Origin: Agrostemma githago
Taxonomy: Eukaryota; Streptophyta; Magnoliopsida; Caryophyllales; Caryophyllaceae
Direction of reading: 5' to 3'
Assembly (NCBI GenBank): GCA_958450325.1
Contig: OY288246.1
Span: 41,469,619-41,533,618, forward strand
DNA: 64,000 nt
The notes under the pieces were generated by a model. The model was not told the origin of the DNA, ran no database searches, and saw only the letters and a program-made list of their open reading frames with translations. Shown here in pieces: positions 1-9,599 of the stretch. The number at the start of each line of letters is the position of its first letter. Position 1 is the first letter of the stretch. The position numbers were made by a program, and so were the translations under genes.

Positions 1-1443
1 AGCATGAGGCGCACTATATGCCTCACGCGGTAAACAATCCCCGATAAGGCCCCGCACCTCATCGCTATCTAGACTAGGGCCTTCGACGGCCCACCTAATT
101 CCATCCGGCCCCCAGGGCAAACCGGAAATCATGCCAAAGTCCTCTAGGGTCATCCCGACCTCCCCAAAAGCCATGTGGAAGGTCGAGGTAGTATCATGAA
201 AGCGATCTATCATCGCCCTAATCACCATAAGGTTGCACTTGGTCTTGCAACCCACCAGCCTAACCCACTGCTCAACCACGGGACCTAGAGCAGTCCTCGC
301 GATATTCTCCTTTGCCGCGAGGGTGAACTTCTGAAAGTAAATATCGAGACACATAGTAAAACTCGAGAAAGTCTTCATCGGACCTGGAGGCTGCAAACCG
401 AAATAATGCGAGGATAAACAAAACAAACCTAACCTAACCCGAGCCAAGAAAAAATAAAATAAAACCTGAGACATAACTAATAAGCACGAACAGGACACTC
501 ACTAGACCCCGCACGACGCGGTGAGAAATGTGACGGTCAAGGTGAAACATCAGATGATGACCATCCCAGCCCCGAGCCCACTCGGGATCTTCGCAAACAA
601 CCTCGTCGTCCTCCAGTGCAGGAGCCGGGGCATGAGACCTCGTAGCCACGGTCTCTAGAAGCTTATATTACGCTTCTTCACTCTATCAAAGTTAGCCTCG
701 TTAATAGTTTCGGGATCGCGACACTAGGACGAGATACTCCGATACCTACTGCGAATCCCTCGAGGAGTCTGTGAGCTCGTCTGACAACCTCTTCACTAGC
801 GCCAATCGAGGAGGTTTCCTCGGGACGCTCGGTATCATCTCTAGCTATGGAATCAACAAAAAGGGGAAAACAAACAATATATCTCTAATCAGACTAAAAC
901 AGCTTAAACAGGTCAAAATAGGGTCAAAATTTCGTATAAGGATATCAAAATTCCGAGAAAGCCGTTAGCACTCATTTTCAATCCCGATCACAATGGAAGT
1001 GATTTCGGGAAAATCCGGCATCGTTACGACACCTTTTGGTCCGTCTTAAGACACACAAAATCTCATGGAAAGCTCTAGGAGCCACCCTAGCTCATGAAAA
1101 CCGACAAGGGAGCCACCCACATCCTCATGAACACTATTTGAACGAGATTACGCAAAATAAACACGGGAATAATCGAGAAACGGTCCTTAACCCTAGCATT
1201 CCAAACACAGTCCCATAACGAGCCATTGTCACACCTAAAAAACCTTTATCAAGCTTATAACGACTTCAACAAGCTCTAATCAACTTTAATTTAACAATGA
1301 AACCAAGCACAAGCATCGAAACTTAGCATATCAAAAACACCCAAATTGATTTTCTAGGGTTTTCAACAAAACGAACTCATAATCAATCAAACCAAGCAAA
1401 ACCGACAATAAACAAGCAAGGATCACTTACCCGGAGTCGACAT
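1..1443 (-). pseudogene. Antisense plant-mobile-domain (PMD) gene of Tat element A, first three exons, runs off left edge
   Basis: Seen: a 13-nt first exon (1443-1431, ATG then a GTAAGTG donor), a second exon about 844-503 (donor GTGAGT), and a third exon from 390 to the edge after a TTTGCAG acceptor. Exon 3 is open and reads PGPMKTF, then FHMAFGEVGMTLEDFGMISG and LPWGPDGIRW, which fits the PMD pattern (TFHLPFGE..ITLEDV..LLGLP). Exon 2 has a frameshift: its end (MATRSHAPAPALEDDEVV) is in another frame from its start. Exon order, splice sites and protein match the gene starting at 27110. Known: PMD (PF10536) occurs in nuclear MAIN/MAIL proteins and in transposons. Inference: an accessory gene carried antisense between pol and the 3' LTR of a Tat element. 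It is degenerate; the C-terminal half lies outside the window. Confidence 0.72.
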
Positions 1444-2023
1444 TGTCGTAAATAACGGAAATCAAAATGAAATTTGGCGACAAAAGTCGAGAAATCGAAT
1501 TTTGAGCGAGAGGGGCGACGCGTTCGAATTTCGTGTTGAATGAACGAGCGCCCCAAATTTTCGATTATTTAAACAGACCCGGACCACGAAAACCTGACCG
1601 CTCCGGCTCACGCGCCCGAGTCCTGGTGCGCTGGGGGCTAGGCGCCTGAAGGTCAGGACGCAGACGGGTGTGCGTCTAAGCAGCTCAGTACAGACTAAAG
1701 CAAAACAGACGAAACTCTAAATTCGATACACGTAAAGCACACGCATTTTAAGACAAGCAAAATAATGATAACAAAGCAATTACTAATCAACATCGACGAA
1801 ACACGCTCGATAATAAGACAAGCATTAGAACCACGCCTAACCTAAACGCTACATCCGGACGCGTAACAAAACAGTCTGAACCGAACTAGCCTAAACGAAC
1901 TCTAAACAAGTCTCAAATGCGTAACAAACTAAAACAAAGCAAGAGCAAACCCAAACAAAATAAGACAAACTCACAAAACAAAAACAAAAACCCTTAACTA
2001 AAACAAATAAGCAAACAACATAT
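1444..2023. other. Element A spacer between antisense PMD gene and tandem array
   Basis: No coding sequence recognised. It is where the promoter of the minus-strand PMD gene should lie, and where the plus-strand element transcript would run on towards the 3' LTR. A TTTAAAT-like A/T patch lies near 1566-1573. Nothing else recognisable. Confidence 0.4.
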
Positions 2024-2720
2024 CTTGCCTGAGGGACGTTAGTATCCCGGAGGCACAGGAACATCAATCTTGCCCGAGGGACGTTAGTATCCCGGAGGCA
2101 CAACAATTTTGCCCGAGGGACGTTAGTATCCCAGAGGCACAACAATTTTGCCCGAAGGACGTTAGTATCCTGGAGGCACAACAATTTTGCCCTAGGGATG
2201 TTAGTATCCCGAAAGGCAGCTGCTCGAGCGGAAACTGACGCCCTCGAGCAGTATTCAACAGCAATTTTCATCCGAGTGGAGATTGACGCCATCGGATGAT
2301 TCATTTTGCCCTTGGGACGTTAGTATTCCGAAAGGCAGCTGCTCGAGTGGAGACTAACGCCCTCGAGCAGTATACAACAGCAATTTTCGAGTGGATACCA
2401 ACGCCCTCGAAGGAGTCTGATACCTTCATAGCATTTTTCATTCGAGAGGAGACCGACGCCCTCGAATGGTGTATTTTGTCCTAGGGGTCAGAGGCATCCC
2501 GAAAGACAGCTACTCGAGTGGAGACTAACGCCCTCGAGTAGTTTATCTTATTCCGTTTTGTCCTAGGGGTCAGAGGCATCCCGAAGGACGACTACTCGAG
2601 TGGAGACCGACGCCCTCGAGTAGTTTATCTCATTTTGTTTTGTCCTAGGGTTCAGAGCATCCCCGAAGACAGCTGTTCGAGTGGAGACTAACGCCCTCGA
2701 ACGTTTTATCAAGGGTTCAC
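2024..2720. repeat. Tandem array of two kinds of stem-loop unit, element A 3' region
   Basis: Two unit types. The first (about 43 bp, mainly 2024-2215) carries GGGACGTTAGTATCCC followed by a GGAGGCACAACAATTTTG-like tail. The second carries an inverted repeat around a conserved loop close to TGGAGACTAACGCC. Eight hairpins of the second kind are at 2220-2251, 2269-2298, 2339-2370, 2386-2411, 2439-2468, 2510-2541, 2592-2623 and 2673-2703. Their arms differ but stay complementary (CTGCTCGAG, CATCCGA, CATTCGAG, CTACTCGAG, GTTCGAG). Tandem repeats in the 3' untranslated region are known from Tat/Ogre elements. Open frames across the array are a by-product of the period and are not genes. Confidence 0.85.
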
Positions 2721-3085
2721 AAGCATCCCGAAAGAAACATTTGTTTAAATAAAGGCAAACACATACGAGCGCTCTTTCCACATGCGCTTAACGTGTCACC
2801 TACACACTAAGAACATTTAAAAAACTAAAGTAAATCGTTTAAACAAACCGAAGAAGACAAAGCGCGCGCGCATAAAGAACCAAGAGCGAGATATCAAGCA
2901 ACGGCCCGGGCCCAAGCAAGCAACCGCAAGCGAAGACGTCATGTATGATTTCTAAGCTATGGCTGGCGAGCCTCAACACGTTGTCTACTGGACTTAAAAC
3001 GACCCGACCGGACAGCCACCAGGTCGTAATCTTCGATTGACCTGGGCGACTATACTTTGATTTTTACCTTGTCCAAGCTTCAGTC
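2721..3085 (+). other. 3' untranslated region of Tat element A
   Basis: 2940-3085 matches the end of the young Tat element (49108-49230): shared blocks include GGCTGGCGAGCC, AACGACCCGACCGGA, CCAGGTCGTAAT and CCTTGTCCAAGC. The same blocks occur reversed at 21698-21835 in element C. No coding sequence seen. Confidence 0.7.
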
Positions 3086-3099
3086 AAAGTGGGGGCTTC
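3086..3099 (+). promoter_or_regulatory. Polypurine tract of element A
   Basis: AAAGTGGGGGCTTC lies directly before the LTR start TGTAGACACC. In LTR elements this tract primes plus-strand DNA synthesis. The same tract borders the LTRs at 49246 (plus) and 21682 (minus), which fixes the direction of A as plus. Confidence 0.8.
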
Positions 3100-4910
3100 T
3101 GTAGACACCCAGATTTGGACCTGGTGGCTGCAGAGGTGCCCGACAAACACCCAATGACGATAGGACTGCAATGTGACGCGGGTTCGCGTCTCAGCTTCAC
3201 CGCGCCGAAGCGCAGGCGCCTGAGTCTTGGTGCGCCCCAGCTCAGGCGTCCATATGGGCGACGAGGGCCGAAAACAACTATAAATACCCCCCCCCCCGCC
3301 TCATTCATTCGACACAATTCTCATTCTTCTCTTCCCCCTCTAAACTCTCGCTAAAGGCTCGCACTCCGACACCCGAGGCAAATGATCCACTCGATCGTAG
3401 TTCCGATAAAAGCGACATTGACGCTACTCCTCACCTTCGAGCACCCCACTCGATACCGAGGTGCCTGTGATCGACTAGCTCAAGTCTAGTAGCGAAGCTC
3501 TGCCGGACTAGCCGCAGAACTAGTCCATAGTAACGAAGCTCTGCCGGAGTAGCCGCAGGAAGGGTAAACGGTAACGGTGCTCTGTCGGAGTCACTGGTCA
3601 AGCTAGGAAGATCCGCCTGTTGAAACCGAGTCGTCGCTAGGTTGTCATCTAAACAAAACTTTCCATATTCGCAGTTTCTTTTATTATGCACTACGATAAT
3701 ACAAGATGTGGACACTAGGTCCACGAGCATCTACTAAAACACGTAAACGTCCCAACTTCAATCACAAGTACTAAAACACACTAAATAGATCTGAGTAATT
3801 CTGAGATCCGCTCTCAAACTATCTATGCATCGAGTCCCGTTTAGTGTATACTCCAAGGGTGCAACTCCTCACAATGTGATTTACTTACATTCGCATTTAC
3901 AGTTTTTCGTATGATTTATTGCTTTTATGACCTTATAATCGCATGCTAAATCACCTAACACGGAATTCAAAACGTAAAACAACTAAAACTGAACAAAGTG
4001 ATTGTCGGGTTCCGTATTAGTCCAAGTGCTCACCTTACTAGGTTAGTTGCATCTCTATTAATACCGAACCGACGCATCTTAAGCAGAATACCAGGTAAGG
4101 TATACCACAAGAATGACTAATATCCGTATTATCACGTTAAAACTGATTTGCTAATACGTACAATACTAGTACTCTCTACTCTCCTACGTGCATCTTTTCA
4201 TGGCCTGCTTGTCACGTGAAATCTCATGCAAAGAATGTAAACACAACTACTTGTCCTTAAACAACCGACATAGCAAAAGGCATAGGGTTAAAACAACGGA
4301 TGTTACAACATTTCCACCACAACAAAAGAACTAGGTTATCAGCCCTTCGATTGATTAGTAGAGGCCGCTATAGTGCGGGCGGGATTGGGTGTTGACATCT
4401 ATCGGATGTTGGCTTTCCAATACGTACCCTCACCCCTTACTCAGAATCGACGGTTTCCGGATGTCCGAAACCATTGGCAATAAGAGTCATTCCAGGCATG
4501 GAGTGCTTAACGGTACAAGTCTTTATCTTTAGGTCCCGTGCCACTCAACTTTGAGCCGGTTAGGGATCAAAGTTGACTTGAACGGTTTCCGAGTCCCCAT
4601 AATTGACTCGGTGGCGACTCCACAAATCGGCAACGAATTCAGTTCACTAAAAATGTCGTCTTACCAAACAAATCGGCCTTTAAACATTTACAACCACGAA
4701 TCGATCGATTCCCAAACGAAAACACGGGTGCCCGCGCCCGTCTAATACAAGTCTGGATCATCATCCGAATCGAGGTCCGACACTTCGCCCCGTATGCGAG
4801 ATCGGACCGTCCCCCGACTGGGAGGGGGATGCGTGGGTGGCCGCCGCCACACGATGAAAAACCGGGTCGCTCCCGCGCGGGGGGCCGGGCGGTGCGGACG
4901 GAAGTCCACA
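3100..4910 (+). repeat. 3' LTR of Tat element A
   Basis: Starts TGTAGACACC after the polypurine tract and ends GTCCACA, about 1.8 kb. The start, the CTGGTGGCTGCAG block, a TATAAATACCCC promoter, a GAATACCAGGTAAG block (near 4084) and the GGTGCGGACG end match the LTRs at 15518 (plus) and 19551-21682 (minus). No PBS follows the end; instead the sequence goes straight into coding sequence of element B's antisense ORF, so this is the 3' LTR. Inference: A inserted into B. The left target duplication is outside the window. Confidence 0.82.
3279..3286 (+). promoter_or_regulatory. TATA box in LTR A
   Basis: TATAAATA followed by a C run, at the same place in the LTR as the boxes at 16041 and, reversed, 21148. 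Likely LTR promoter core. Confidence 0.6.
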
Positions 4911-4911
4911 C

Positions 4912-5967
4912 CATCACGTTTTTGCGTTTGCACGGGGTGACATTTGTCTGTTGCCTGAGAAGTTAGATGCTATTGGCGGATGAGATTTATTTCTTCCTTC
5001 CGTTCCCGTTTCTTATGAAGTATCTGTGGAGAGGTTCCATCGTTTGTTAGACATTCCATCGGCGGAGGAAGCCAAGGCCCTCCTGGGCGAGGGTGACATT
5101 AATTTATTTTATCTTCTGACGGTATTTTCACAGAGAGACACCTATGGGTTTTCGCCTTTAGCGCACAAGCGTGCCTTTGGTATTGCCATATTATGCCAAA
5201 ATATGTTTGAGGATGCTTCAACTTATGCTGGATGGGGTATTCCATGGGTTATTGACGTCGTCATGGACATGCAGTATGGGAGATCACCGTCTTTGCTTAT
5301 GCTTGGTGAGATTATTTTGGGACTAGACACGCACAGACAGGATCGTCTTTCTCCATTCAGCGGCTCTAGGCAATTTTTACAGGTATGCTCTTGCATTGTG
5401 TGTCATGTTTTGGCTTGTTTGAGTGATTGCGCTAGTTTCAAAATCACTCAGCCCCGTTTTGACTTTGTTTTTTTTTTCGCAGGTGTGGTTGCAAGAGAGA
5501 CTCCGGCTTGTCGAGCCTCCACCGGCTATTGAAGGCTACACTGTCGGGGGTTTACCAGGCGCTCTGTGGTTCACTTATTACCTGAATTTAAAGGTACTGA
5601 GGAGGAGTGGGATGCTCGTTTGCAAGCTGACAATGGTATTATCAGATGGATTGTTCAATGGTGGAACATTAAGAGATATTTTGGTCTTCCAATGTCATCG
5701 TTATCCCGCATGCGAATTTTGTCTTTGAATTCGTCTGTTTACATTCATCCAGACAAATTGATGCGTCAGATGGGCATGGTGCAGACCACCCCTAAGGCCA
5801 ATACTGTAGCTATTGACTCCCATCCCTGGGTTGGGGACGTGCTAAGGGACTTCGAGCTAAAATGGAGACAACGGAAAATCTTCACCGTTCGGGGCACGCG
5901 CACCCGATGGGGGTCTCCTTCTTATAGTCAGTGGCAGATTTGCAAGGATCCGGCGGAACGGGAATAG
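4912..5967 (+). pseudogene. Antisense PMD-like ORF of Tat element B, 5'-truncated by element A
   Basis: The frame opens at the LTR junction with HHVFAFARGDICLLPEKLD, closely matching the start region of the ORF at 46689-48551 (HHVFAFPRGEIFPLPEE). A TGA at 4981-4983 replaces the tryptophan of the GGW motif. It continues with VERFHRLLDIPS and GRSPSLLMLGEIILGLD, then an intron 5383-5482 (donor CAG/GTATGC, acceptor TTCGCAG), then VWLQERLRLVEPPPA, NSSVYIHPDKLMRQMGMVQ and a TAG at 5965-5967. The HPDKLMRQMG segment matches the PMD pattern (YRPxRVxRQFGxxQ). The intron is 100 bp here against 303 bp in the young copy, at the same place. The N-terminal quarter was lost to the LTR insertion. Confidence 0.72.
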
Positions 5968-6929
5968 CTAAGTTGTCCGGAACCATTGGAGCTCCAGAAT
6001 AAGGATGTCTTCCTGGCCAACATAGTCAAGCGTCCGGCTGAAGACAACGGAACTGGTTCGAGTACCGTCAACTCGTCAAAGCGGGTCAAGACAGACGAGA
6101 CCCATATTAAAGACACAAACAAGGAATGTGTGTAGGATCAGCTGAGCCCACGACTGGCTAGGTAGGTGCCTGTTTGCATTCAAGAGTGTCGAGATGAGAG
6201 GCCAAAGAAGGCACACCCGGAGGGCAAAAGAAAAGAAAAGATGAACAAGTAAAGCCCACCTATTTAGTATTATATGCTATTACGCGATATTTTGTGGTGT
6301 ATTAGTACTAGTTTTTTGTGGTGTTTGCCTTTTGTTTCTTTTTTTGATGTTGCTTTTCTTTCAATGTATCCCGACTAGGGAATATGGATGTAAAGGGCCT
6401 CGACAAAGGCTCGATTTTTCTTGATTCGATTATAATGAGAAGCACACTTTTTATTTTGGTGGCACGCAACTCGATTTTCATTTTGCCCGGAGCGCCCTTT
6501 CGGGTTTTCACTCCGTCCTCGGCTCACTATTTTTTGTTTTCTTTTTTGGTTTTTTTCTGCTCTTTCTTTTCGGCGGCTCGCAACTCGATTCTTCATTTTG
6601 CCTAGAGCATCCTTTCGGGTTTTTACTCCGTCCTCGGCTTGTCGTTTATTTTGTTTTTGTAGCGTGCTTCATCATTTTGATCACTTTGTTTGTCGGGATG
6701 TATGAGGGATCCCGACTTTGCATGATTCAACCAGAGTTAATTTTGTTGTTTTAGTTGCGCCTCGGCAGGGGGTTGCCTATGTATCCGCTGTGAAGCAGAA
6801 TCAAACCATGATCGTTGTTCGGATAGTGCAAGTGATTTTGATGCTTTAGACTCGTCATGCCAATTATCGATTTAGGATAGTAGAGTGCGTTTGCTAGGGC
6901 GGTAACCTAAGAATAGTATCGCTTAAGTT
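5968..6929. other. Element B spacer between antisense ORF and pol, with a 114-bp repeat pair
   Basis: No gene seen. Two copies of a unit of about 114 bp start near 6467 and 6581 (each with CAACTCGATT, a CCTTTCGGGTTTT block and ACTCCGTCCTCGGCT). The segment around 6765-6815 (GTTGCCTATGTATCCGC, GAATCAAACCA) is the reverse complement of 46455-46490 just after pol in the young element, which confirms the direction of B. Confidence 0.6.
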
Positions 6930-8570
6930 GATCCATGTCAGTAGGTGTTAAGAACTCTTGTCCGTCCAAATCGGCGATTATGACAGCATCTCCAGGATTT
7001 TCTTGATGATGTACGGTCCCACCTATTTGGATTTTAATTTCCCTCTAGGGTCCACAAGGAGTGGAGCTCGAACGAATTTACCACTAAATCTCCGTCATGT
7101 ACGTTTCGAGATTTAACTCATCTGTTCAATGCACGTTGTAATCGTTGTTGGTATGTTTGCACATTTGACAGTGCCTGTATTCTGCGTTCGTCTAGGAGGA
7201 CTAACTCGTCGTAGCGCTTTTGGTTCCATTCCTCTTCCGGAATGCCACTTTCGGCTAGTATCCTTAAGGATGGGACCTCCAACTCTACTGGTTGCACGAC
7301 TTACGAATCGTAGGTTAGGTAGTATGGGGTGGCCCCTGTGGGTGTTCGTTATGATGTTCGGTATTCCCATAAGGCGAATGTTATTTTGTTGGGTCAATCC
7401 TGATAGATGTCTATCATCTTCTTGAGGTTGTTGGCAATGGATTTGTTTGCTGCTCTACGACCCCGTTGGTTTGAGGTCTGTAGGGTGACGACCTATGTCA
7501 TTTGATTTTGTACTTGTCTAGGAGTACCTTTGTATCTCCTTTGAAATTAGCCCCCAGATCGCTAACAGTCTCGTGTGGTATCCAGTAGCGACATATGATG
7601 TTGTTCTGTAGCAATTTTACCACTTGTTTTGAGGTTAGGATTGCGTAGGATGCCGCTTTGACCCATTTCGTGAATAGTCTACGGTTAATAGTATGAAACA
7701 GTGTCCTCCTGTCCCGGCGGGTGTACTTTCCCCAGGTTGAGATGGGCCACGGTGTCGTTATAGTGTGCAATGGGTATAGAGGCACGTGTTGGACATTGGC
7801 GAATATTTGCAAATTGTGGCAGTGGCAGACATGATGTCTGCAATCCGTTTCTAGGGTTGTCGAACAATATCCTAGCCTCATTATCTTGCAGGCTAGTATG
7901 TGAGCGCTCATGTGGAATCCGCATTCTCCTTCATGTACTTCTTCCATGACTTTCTTAGCTTCGGTGTTGTTGACGCATCTGAGCAGTATTCCTTGCGGGG
8001 TGCGTTTGTATAGAAGCCCTTGGACTAATACATAATGAGTGGCGAGCACTCTAAGAGCGCGTTTGTTCTTAGCGTTTGAAATGGGTGGATATGATCCGTT
8101 CGTCTTGAAGTCCAGGATTGTTTTGTACCAGGGTTCTTTGTTGGTGTCGTTGTTATCGGTTTCGATGTCATTGATATAGGATAGTTGATCCCTTCTTTCC
8201 ACACAGATTGGTATGGGAGAGAGGTTATCAGGCATGTTGATTAGTGAGGCTAGCTTGGATAGCGCATCTGCGAATTGTTTTCTTCGCGTGGGATATGCAC
8301 GAAGTCAATTTCTTTGAAGTGTTGGGATAGCTCTTCGATTTTTTCTTGGTATGGAGCTAGGATTTCGCTGTAGACCTTCCAAATTCCCAGGGCTTGGTTT
8401 ACTACTAAGGATGATCTCCGTGGACCCTAAGGCTTATAAACTCCTAGTGCTATTGCGGATTGCAATCCTATTAGGCAGACTTCGTATTCGGCTGCATTGT
8501 TGGTTACTGTGAAGTCTAGTTTGACGGATATGGGTGTATGGTCGCCTTGCGGGAAAATCAGGAGGATTCC
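6930..8570 (-). pseudogene. Pol 3' part of Tat element B: archaeal-type RNase H end and integrase
   Basis: Reading right to left: HTPISVKLDFTVTNNAAEYE (second RNase H, with the Glu motif), a broken linker, then MPDNLSPIPICVERR, the zinc-binding region (EVHEGECGFHMSAH and CHCHNLQ, where the second Cys is replaced), and the integrase core. The first catalytic Asp region is garbled (TWGKYTRRDRR in place of WGIDIIGKV), the SDLGANF motif stays, and a stop follows KYKIK near 7498. The remaining C-terminus is recognisable out of frame to about 6930. Not functional. Confidence 0.78.
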
Positions 8571-8887
8571 TGTAAGACCCCGGGCCAATCCTAGGACCAA
8601 AAATGTTAACCGCGGTAGCCCGCCGGGCTTTGTACTGGTCCCACAGACCAACACGAGTCCTTTCTAGCGCATTTTGTCCTCATTCATGCGCATTCCGAAA
8701 ACCTTTCCAGGAGGTCACCCATCCTTAGACTACTCCCAGCCAAGCACGCTTAACTACGGAGTTCTTTTGCATGGATGACAAGAAAAGAAAATGCACTTTG
8801 TTGATATGAGTAGTACTCTCAGTCCTTTTAAGCACTAGTCATTTAAGCGCATAAATAGGACATCTTCAATCAATGTGGGGTATTTCA
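8571..8887 (-). mobile_element. Cassandra-type solo LTR with 5S-rRNA-derived segment
   Basis: 317 bp, starting TGAAATACC and ending GTCTTACA on the minus strand, flanked by a perfect 5-bp duplication (ATTCC at 8566-8570 and 8888-8892 on the plus strand). On the minus strand 8769-8707 reads AGAACTCCGTAGTTAAGCGT, GCTTGG, then GGATGGGTGACCTCCTGG, which is the internal promoter region of plant 5S rRNA. Known: Cassandra TRIM elements carry a 5S-like Pol III promoter in their LTRs. Only one LTR is present, so this looks like a solo LTR left by LTR-LTR recombination. It lies in the second RNase H of element B, in the same direction as B's pol. Confidence 0.88.
8707..8769 (-). promoter_or_regulatory. 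5S-rRNA-like internal Pol III promoter in the Cassandra LTR
   Basis: Contains AGTTAAGCGTGCTTGG and GATGGGTGACCTCCTGG, matching the 5S A-box to C-box region. The 5' and 3' ends of a real 5S gene are missing, so this is not a 5S rRNA gene. Confidence 0.75.
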
Positions 8888-8892
8888 ATTCC

Positions 8893-9490
8893 TACACCGT
8901 AGCCCCTCATCATATAGGTTCCATGACTTGTCGTCTGCGAATAGCATGTCCTCATTGGGGAACGACTATGTATCGGCTGATTGGGGTTCCTCAATTGGGT
9001 TTTCTGCAAGGAAGTTCGCGACGACTTTTCCTTTGATGACTTTGACGGGTAGGAAGGTTAGGTCAAATTTTGCGAGCATTTGGGTCCACCTTGATAGTTG
9101 CCCATTGAGAATGGGTTTCTCGAAGATGTACTTGATTGGGTCCATTTTGGAGCGTACGTGTACAATATAGCTAAGCATGTAGTGTTGTAGCTTCTTGGTT
9201 GACCATACTAAGGCGAGACATCTTTTATCTAGGGGTGTGTATTTTGTTTCATATTCGAGGAACTTTTTACTAATGTAGTAAATTGCTCTCTCTTCTTGGT
9301 CGATGGTTTGTGCTAGCATGGCTCCCATTACGGTTTCTGTTACAGTGAGGTAGAGAGACGGGTATCCCTTTATAAGGAGGCATCAACACTGGTGGTTTGG
9401 CTAGCATTTCCTTCACCTTGTCGAAGGCTCTTTGGCATTTATTGTCCCAGGTTGCTAGTTCGGTAATTGAAGATGGGTTCACAGATCATG
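8893..9490 (-). pseudogene. Pol middle part of Tat element B: RT end and first RNase H
   Basis: Contains MGAMLAQTIDQEERAIYYIS, YTPLDKRCLALVWSTKKLQH and LSRWTQMLAKFDLTF, closely matching the RNase H of the young Tat pol (MGAMLAQTVDSKERAIYYIS). The preceding WDNKCQRAFDKVKEMLAKPP lies in another frame near 9480-9390. It ends at the LINE junction at 9490, where host sequence CATGATCTGTGAACCC (CEPIF) abuts the LINE poly(A). Confidence 0.8.
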
Positions 9491-9599
9491 TTTTTTTTGG
9501 TAAAATGTGAATTATATTACTAATCAAATGTACAGATTACAAGCGATGAGTACACAACTTTAGCCAGAGCGCCCCACTATAGGAAACCGACAGCATGTT

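Noticed and set aside
1891..2484. Open frames on both strands across the 2.0-2.5 kb region, with repeated peptide units such as DTNVPRAKLLCL
   Set aside because: They follow the tandem array's period; no codon or domain support.
2024..2720. CRISPR-like look of regular repeats
   Set aside because: Units are adjacent and diverged, with no unique spacers, in plant DNA; they are a retroelement tandem array.
3084..3354. Overlapping short frames in LTR A
   Set aside because: They cross the LTR boundary and TATA region; no homology in the other LTRs' frames.
8707..8769. A 5S rRNA gene
   Set aside because: Only the internal part matches; both ends are missing and it lies within a 317-bp LTR with target duplications.
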